Assembly (NCBI GenBank): GCA_031254955.1
Contig: JAIRTK010000262.1
Coordinates: forward strand, 1 to 9,499
Source of the DNA: Opitutaceae bacterium
Lineage (GTDB): Bacteria; Verrucomicrobiota; Verrucomicrobiia; Opitutales; Opitutaceae
DNA: 9,499 bases
Direction of reading: 5' to 3'
Below, one piece after another: positions 7,801 to 9,499 of the stretch; within the stretch, counting starts at the first letter, position 1, and every line of letters begins with the position of its first letter. A program made the position numbers and the translations under genes. The notes under the pieces are model-generated. The model worked only from the letters and a program-made list of their open reading frames with translations, did no database searches and was not told the origin of the DNA.

Positions 7801-8703
7801 CGGGGCGCCCGGCGGCGGCGACGCGGACAACGGCGATGGCGACGGCACGGACGACGGCACGAGCGACGGTGCGGGCGGGAAATAATAAAAGTTGCCCTGA
7901 CGCGAACCGCTCATGAAACCGCGCGCATGGCCCGGGCCGAGGTTGACCGGAGTGAGGCTGCGCATCGTGAAATACACCTCGCGCTGCGTGGCCGACGCCT
8001 GTCGCGCGGGCGCGGCGGGCGGCTCCAGCAAGCCCGGCAGCCGCGCGCTCCAGAGATGGCGATACGGAAAGCCGCCCGTCCACACACCGTCCGGTCCATA
8101 GGGATTCCAGTCGGCGGCGCGATTGTCGCCGGAACGCCCCTTGGTGTTGTCGGCGATTTCAAAAACGAGATCGAGGCTGCCGTCGGCGTTCGGCCGCACG
8201 CCGATGCTCTGCGGTGTTTTCGGAAGCTTGAACCCCGCAAGCGGCAGCCGGTCTCTTTCGACGAACGCCATGCGTTTCCGGTCGAAGGCGGTGTGCACGA
8301 GATCGCCTTTCGCCACCCACAACGCATGAATCCCGCCGTCCGCCACCCGAAACACCGCGCCGCGTTCGCGCAGCGGGCTTTTCACCGGCGCGGGCGGCGC
8401 GAAGACCGGCGCGCCGTCGGACGAGGTTTCGAGCCACTTGCAAAGCCACACGCCGCCGCGCGACGTGCGCTGCCCGAGAAACAGATCCGCATGCCCCGAG
8501 CCATCCACATCCACCGCGCCGAGCAAATCGAATCCAAGCATGGGCAGCGTGAGCGGGCCGAGTCCATGGGGAGCGGCGGATTTTAATGGAAGCGTGTCGG
8601 CGGGCGCGGAGCCGCCGCCGCCCGCGTGCGCCGCCGAAAACAACGACAGGCAGAAAGCGGGAACCGCTGCGAAAATGAATCGTAACAAGACGGGCGCGGA
8701 CAT
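4852..8703 (-). CDS. Secreted FG-GAP propeller fused to GH29 alpha-L-fucosidase with C-terminal CBM-like domain
   Basis: A 1283-aa exported enzyme expected to release alpha-L-fucose from glycans. Signal peptide 1-27 (core LLRFIFAAVPAFCLSLFSAAHA); FG-GAP region about 35-690 with DVDGSGHAD (65-73), DWDGDGVLD (394-402), DWNADGLPD (466-474) and DWDGDGALD (583-591); an eight-proline linker (705-712); GH29 barrel from about 715. GH29 marks include RFGLFVHWG (His727), SKHHEGFALW (His799/His800), the likely nucleophile Asp911 in DILWWDTP, FEVCMTMNDSWGF and GGNLLLNIGPKPDG (1005-1018). The acid/base is uncertain (Glu956 or Glu970). A C-terminal GH29 beta-domain (about 1055-1145) and a ~135-residue beta-rich, carbohydrate-binding-like domain ending MNLRTVTLAP close the protein. 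Typical GH29 enzymes are ~400-600 aa, so the N-terminal half is an addition. ATG 8703 is preferred; an in-frame TTG at 8721 would add six residues before the signal. It is first in an operon with the propeller-only gene. Confidence 0.9.
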   Translation of the reverse strand: MSAPVLLRFIFAAVPAFCLSLFSAAHAGGGGSAPADTLPLKSAAPHGLGPLTLPMLGFDLLGAVDVDGSGHADLFLGQRTSRGGVWLCKWLETSSDGAPVFAPPAPVKSPLRERGAVFRVADGGIHALWVAKGDLVHTAFDRKRMAFVERDRLPLAGFKLPKTPQSIGVRPNADGSLDLVFEIADNTKGRSGDNRAADWNPYGPDGVWTGGFPYRHLWSARLPGLLEPPAAPARQASATQREVYFTMRSLTPVNLGPGHARGFMSGSRQGNFYYFPPAPSLVPSSVPSPSPLSASPPPGAPANAAPVFAPSLSAAGPDGVALRHPSIQPGVIAYPNPDTKRDGLLAAGEGGIWHYEFAGRFTDDGAPVFARPAPVLQRDADLFAGALPAPTVIDWDGDGVLDIVAGNSEGFVLFFKNTGTDAAPAFLPGERLRAGGRDIHVQAGYSGSVQGVQEARWGYLGPNVVDWNADGLPDIVMGDITGDITVYINRGTRDAPALEAARPLYCDGLDLHGMWRVRPAVARVGSRTALIMVDGDDHFHLYWRIDDYNVADGGKLTLADGSLISASSGPAGSTGRCKLDLFDWDGDGALDLVIGTCRTNAIPNNKTGFPQPALGERPPATVLFMRNVIDRAAAAAFVFEHAVPFRHTVTGKLIQPGGAHESGAVGTLLGSTDGRPNLLACDEAGRMYLYRGANLEPAPSAAAAPPPPPPPPRTAWFDEARFGLFVHWGVYSVHANNWDGKNRADLGHDSTWLFQRIPIPTADYKKLAAGFTAAGYDPRRWARLASEAGMRYIVLTSKHHEGFALWPTATPAWNVMDSPARRDLIGPLAAAARSEGLHFGLYYSQSQDWMNPGGGKRNPKRSLPGAKRDLDDGDGWSEEHKGDYDVYLQKVALPQVNELLRRYAPDILWWDTPIRMTPERAQPFLDLAARYPRMLMNDRLGGDRGGTLSGDFSTPEQYVPPEGLPGKRFEVCMTMNDSWGFASDNDNWKSTATLLRILSDTASKGGNLLLNIGPKPDGTIPQPSIDRLREIGAWMRVNAQAIHGTQASPYPRQLPWGRLTRRPLPDGGEALYLHIWEWPADGRLLLPALHQRPRAASLLASGAGGVSAQATPEGLVVHLPPGPAPDPRITVLALAFAGPVSVEMDAFLSPDKQGVFTLAPPDADRHGSTAGVMQIRGAGADAFIADWFESRWFLAYRIKTPAQQTCRVTAEIASAAPVSLRIEAGKKRITSEIPATGGADNWRTVELGVIELPAGETTLRLRPVAGKWAPMNLRTVTLAPVNQ

Positions 8704-8769
8704 GGCAAAAAATGAGGGCAATTCGATTGGAGGGAGGAGGGAAGCCGGGGAATCGGTGCCGGCAAGCCT

Positions 8770-8785
8770 GCTAAAATGATTTAGC
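8770..8785. promoter_or_regulatory. Operator-like palindrome upstream of the fucosidase operon
   Basis: GCTAAA (8770-8775), ATGA spacer, TTTAGC (8780-8785): perfect 6-bp half-sites, 67-82 bases upstream of ATG 8703. On the minus strand a TTGACT box (complement of 8789-8794, 5 of 6 to the -35 consensus) lies four bases before it, so a bound repressor would cover the core promoter. No matching -10 box at 16-18 bp is evident, so the promoter part is weak. Sugar-responsive LacI-type regulators use palindromes of this size, but the family is not determined. Confidence 0.45.
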
Positions 8786-9076
8786 CAAAGTCAACTTTTA
8801 TCCCCCGTCGAAAAGTCACCGGCGCTTTTCCCGTCGGCGTGGATGCTTGCAATGCTCCCGCCACCGAAACCCCGCCCATCCTCGGCAGTGCCTCCGAAAA
8901 AATCGCGGGGGCGACGAGAAAAAAGACACTTCCACGGCGACGCCGCCGCGCTCGCCCTGAAACAATTGTGACCGATACCCTTTCCCGGTGAGAAATAGCT
9001 TATAGCGAGCAGGGCGGTTTCACCATTCCGAGCGAAGCGGGAAGCCTGACAGCCTGCGCGAACATCACTTGACCAA

Positions 9077-9105
9077 CGCCGGTGGTCTCGCCGAGACCGC
9101 CGGCG
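9077..9105. repeat. 13-bp-stem hairpin with GCC loop
   Basis: CGCCGGTGGTCTC (9077-9089), loop GCC (9090-9092), GAGACCGCCGGCG (9093-9105); one stem mismatch. It runs straight into the 23-bp sequence shared with the inverted repeat at 2.4 kb, and its loop region (TCTCGCCGAGA) resembles the palindrome inside those arms (CCTCTCCGAGG). I read it as part of the same modular intergenic repeat. There is no T-tract after it. Confidence 0.65.
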
Positions 9106-9124
9106 CGGCAGCCCCGGTAGGGAG
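9102..9124 (+). repeat. Second locus of the 23-bp dispersed repeat
   Basis: This stretch matches 2424-2446 at 21 of 23 positions, including an 11-bp identical end CCGGTAGGGAG. With the inverted copy at 2535-2556 the window has three copies, all intergenic. That is the behaviour of a REP-like or miniature repeat family. No transposase is present in the window. Confidence 0.7.
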
Positions 9125-9171
9125 TTGCCAGAGGCTGGTCGCTTTGGGGGGCGCCAATGGTGTCCTCCGCG

Positions 9172-9338
9172 TAACCTCAGTTAAATAATGATGTTACGCC
9201 GGCTCGCGTAATTTTACTTTGTTAAATCTGATGTTAATTTGTTGATGATTAGCGTATTATAGAATAAATAATTGATTTCTTAAAACATTAATAATCAACG
9301 GAATAGCGTGGAATTTAATAAAGCAATCGTAACCTCAG
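9172..9338. repeat. AT-rich islet bounded by CGTAACCTCAG direct repeats
   Basis: CGTAACCTCAG occurs at 9170-9180 and 9328-9338 in direct orientation. The DNA between is sharply AT-rich compared with the rest of the window. Inside, TTAAATaaTGATGTTA (9181-9196) is repeated as TTAAATcTGATGTTA (9222-9236), about 40 bp apart. The left boundary is also a full copy of the 13-mer TAACCTCAGTTAA. The layout fits a small inserted element or a multi-site regulatory region; no coding content is seen. Confidence 0.55.
9256..9283 (-). promoter_or_regulatory. Candidate minus-strand promoter in the AT-rich islet
   Basis: On the minus strand a perfect TATAAT (complement of 9256-9261) is preceded, at 16 bp, by TTAAGA (complement of 9278-9283, 4 of 6). 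It points toward the fucosidase operon but is about 550 bp upstream of its start codon. AT-rich DNA gives such matches easily, so this is tentative. Confidence 0.3.
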
Positions 9339-9378
9339 CGTATAACCAAGGAACTTTGGCGTCACGCCCTCCATTATT

Positions 9379-9499
9379 ATGCCCATTCGGCCTCCTGATT
9401 TCGCCGTGCCGGATGGTAAGGAGGAGTTCGCGGTAGGCGGCAACTTCGCATTCGGCCTCCTTGGTTTTCGCCGTGACGGATGGTGGGTGAAGCCGACCA
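9379..9499 (+). CDS. Possible short ORF running off the window edge (doubtful)
   Basis: ATG 9379 opens a frame of 40 codons that is still open at the window end (begins MPIRPPDFAVPDG, later FGLLGFRRDGWW). I recognise no family. It lies over two copies of a ~35-bp DNA repeat (9384-9417, 9449-9484) that are read in different frames, so the repetition is at DNA level and not peptide level. No ribosome binding site precedes the ATG. It is more likely a chance ORF in a repeat than a gene, but the downstream sequence needed to judge this is missing. Confidence 0.2.
   Translation, partial: MPIRPPDFAVPDGKEEFAVGGNFAFGLLGFRRDGWWVKPT
9384..9484 (+). repeat. Two imperfect ~35-bp direct repeats
   Basis: Copy 1 (9384-9417) and copy 2 (9449-9484) share CATTCGGCCTCCT, TTTCGCCGTG and CGGATGGT, with a small insertion in copy 2. 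Start-to-start spacing is 65 bp. On the minus strand each ends in GGAGGCCGAATG, which mimics a ribosome site plus start codon. The short frames this opens (24 and 23 codons) have no recognisable features. Confidence 0.6.

Larger units (their letters stand above)
8704..9378. other. Intergenic region upstream of the fucosidase operon
   Basis: No supported gene is seen in these ~675 bases. The contents are: a purine-rich stretch on the plus strand (8730-8750, pyrimidine-rich in the operon leader), an operator-like palindrome and -35-like box (8770-8794), a stretch with no recognisable content (about 8830-9070), a hairpin (9077-9105), a dispersed-repeat copy (9102-9124), and an AT-rich islet (9172-9338). 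Confidence 0.65.

Noticed and set aside
4702..8586. 1294-codon open frame on the plus strand, antisense to the fucosidase gene
   Set aside because: It mirrors the real gene with its codon bias. The translation is Arg/Gly/Ala-rich without domains, while the minus strand has clear GH29 and FG-GAP motifs. High GC removes stop codons.
8785..8992. Plus-strand open stretch that could be a remnant of a coding gene
   Set aside because: It has no start codon or recognisable motif and ends in an Arg/Lys-rich run. Composition alone could explain it.

Overview
The window looks like a chromosomal segment of a high-GC Gram-negative bacterium with strongly G/C-biased third codon positions. The gene content is a periplasmic HtrA protease plus very large secreted FG-GAP (VCBS-type) propeller and glycosidase proteins. 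Together with repeat-rich intergenic DNA and no clear Shine-Dalgarno sites, this suggests Verrucomicrobiota, perhaps Opitutaceae-like. That placement is an inference from style and content; the window holds no phylogenetic marker gene.

Layout. Positions 1-83 are the last 26 codons of an unrecognised plus-strand gene. Positions 84-732 form a gene-poor spacer with a 22-bp tandem repeat, a GC-rich hairpin, a 13-bp motif found again near the other end of the window, a long pyrimidine tract and a good promoter. A DegP/HtrA-type serine protease with two PDZ domains (plus strand) ends at 2286. Between it and the convergent minus-strand operon lies 2287-2704, built almost entirely of repeats. It contains a short-period tandem array, a 42-bp-arm inverted repeat and a 14-bp tandem repeat touching the next stop codon.

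The minus-strand operon (8703 down to 2705) has two genes. The first encodes a 1283-residue secreted protein that fuses an FG-GAP repeat region, through a poly-proline linker, to a GH29 alpha-L-fucosidase with a C-terminal carbohydrate-binding-like domain. The second overlaps it by ATGA and encodes a 716-residue secreted protein that is a paralogue of the FG-GAP half alone. The pair therefore arose by duplication of the propeller part. They probably act together outside the cytoplasm on a fucose-containing glycan, one as enzyme and one possibly as a binding or scaffold partner.

The last ~800 bp (8704-9499) holds a candidate operator palindrome at the operon promoter, a hairpin plus a 23-bp sequence shared with the 2.4-kb inverted repeat, an AT-rich islet bounded by direct repeats with a consensus -10 box, and a duplicated ~35-bp repeat at the right edge. 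The main items beyond ordinary annotation are the propeller-GH29 fusion with its coupled propeller-only paralogue, and the network of dispersed and tandem repeats that occupies every intergenic space.
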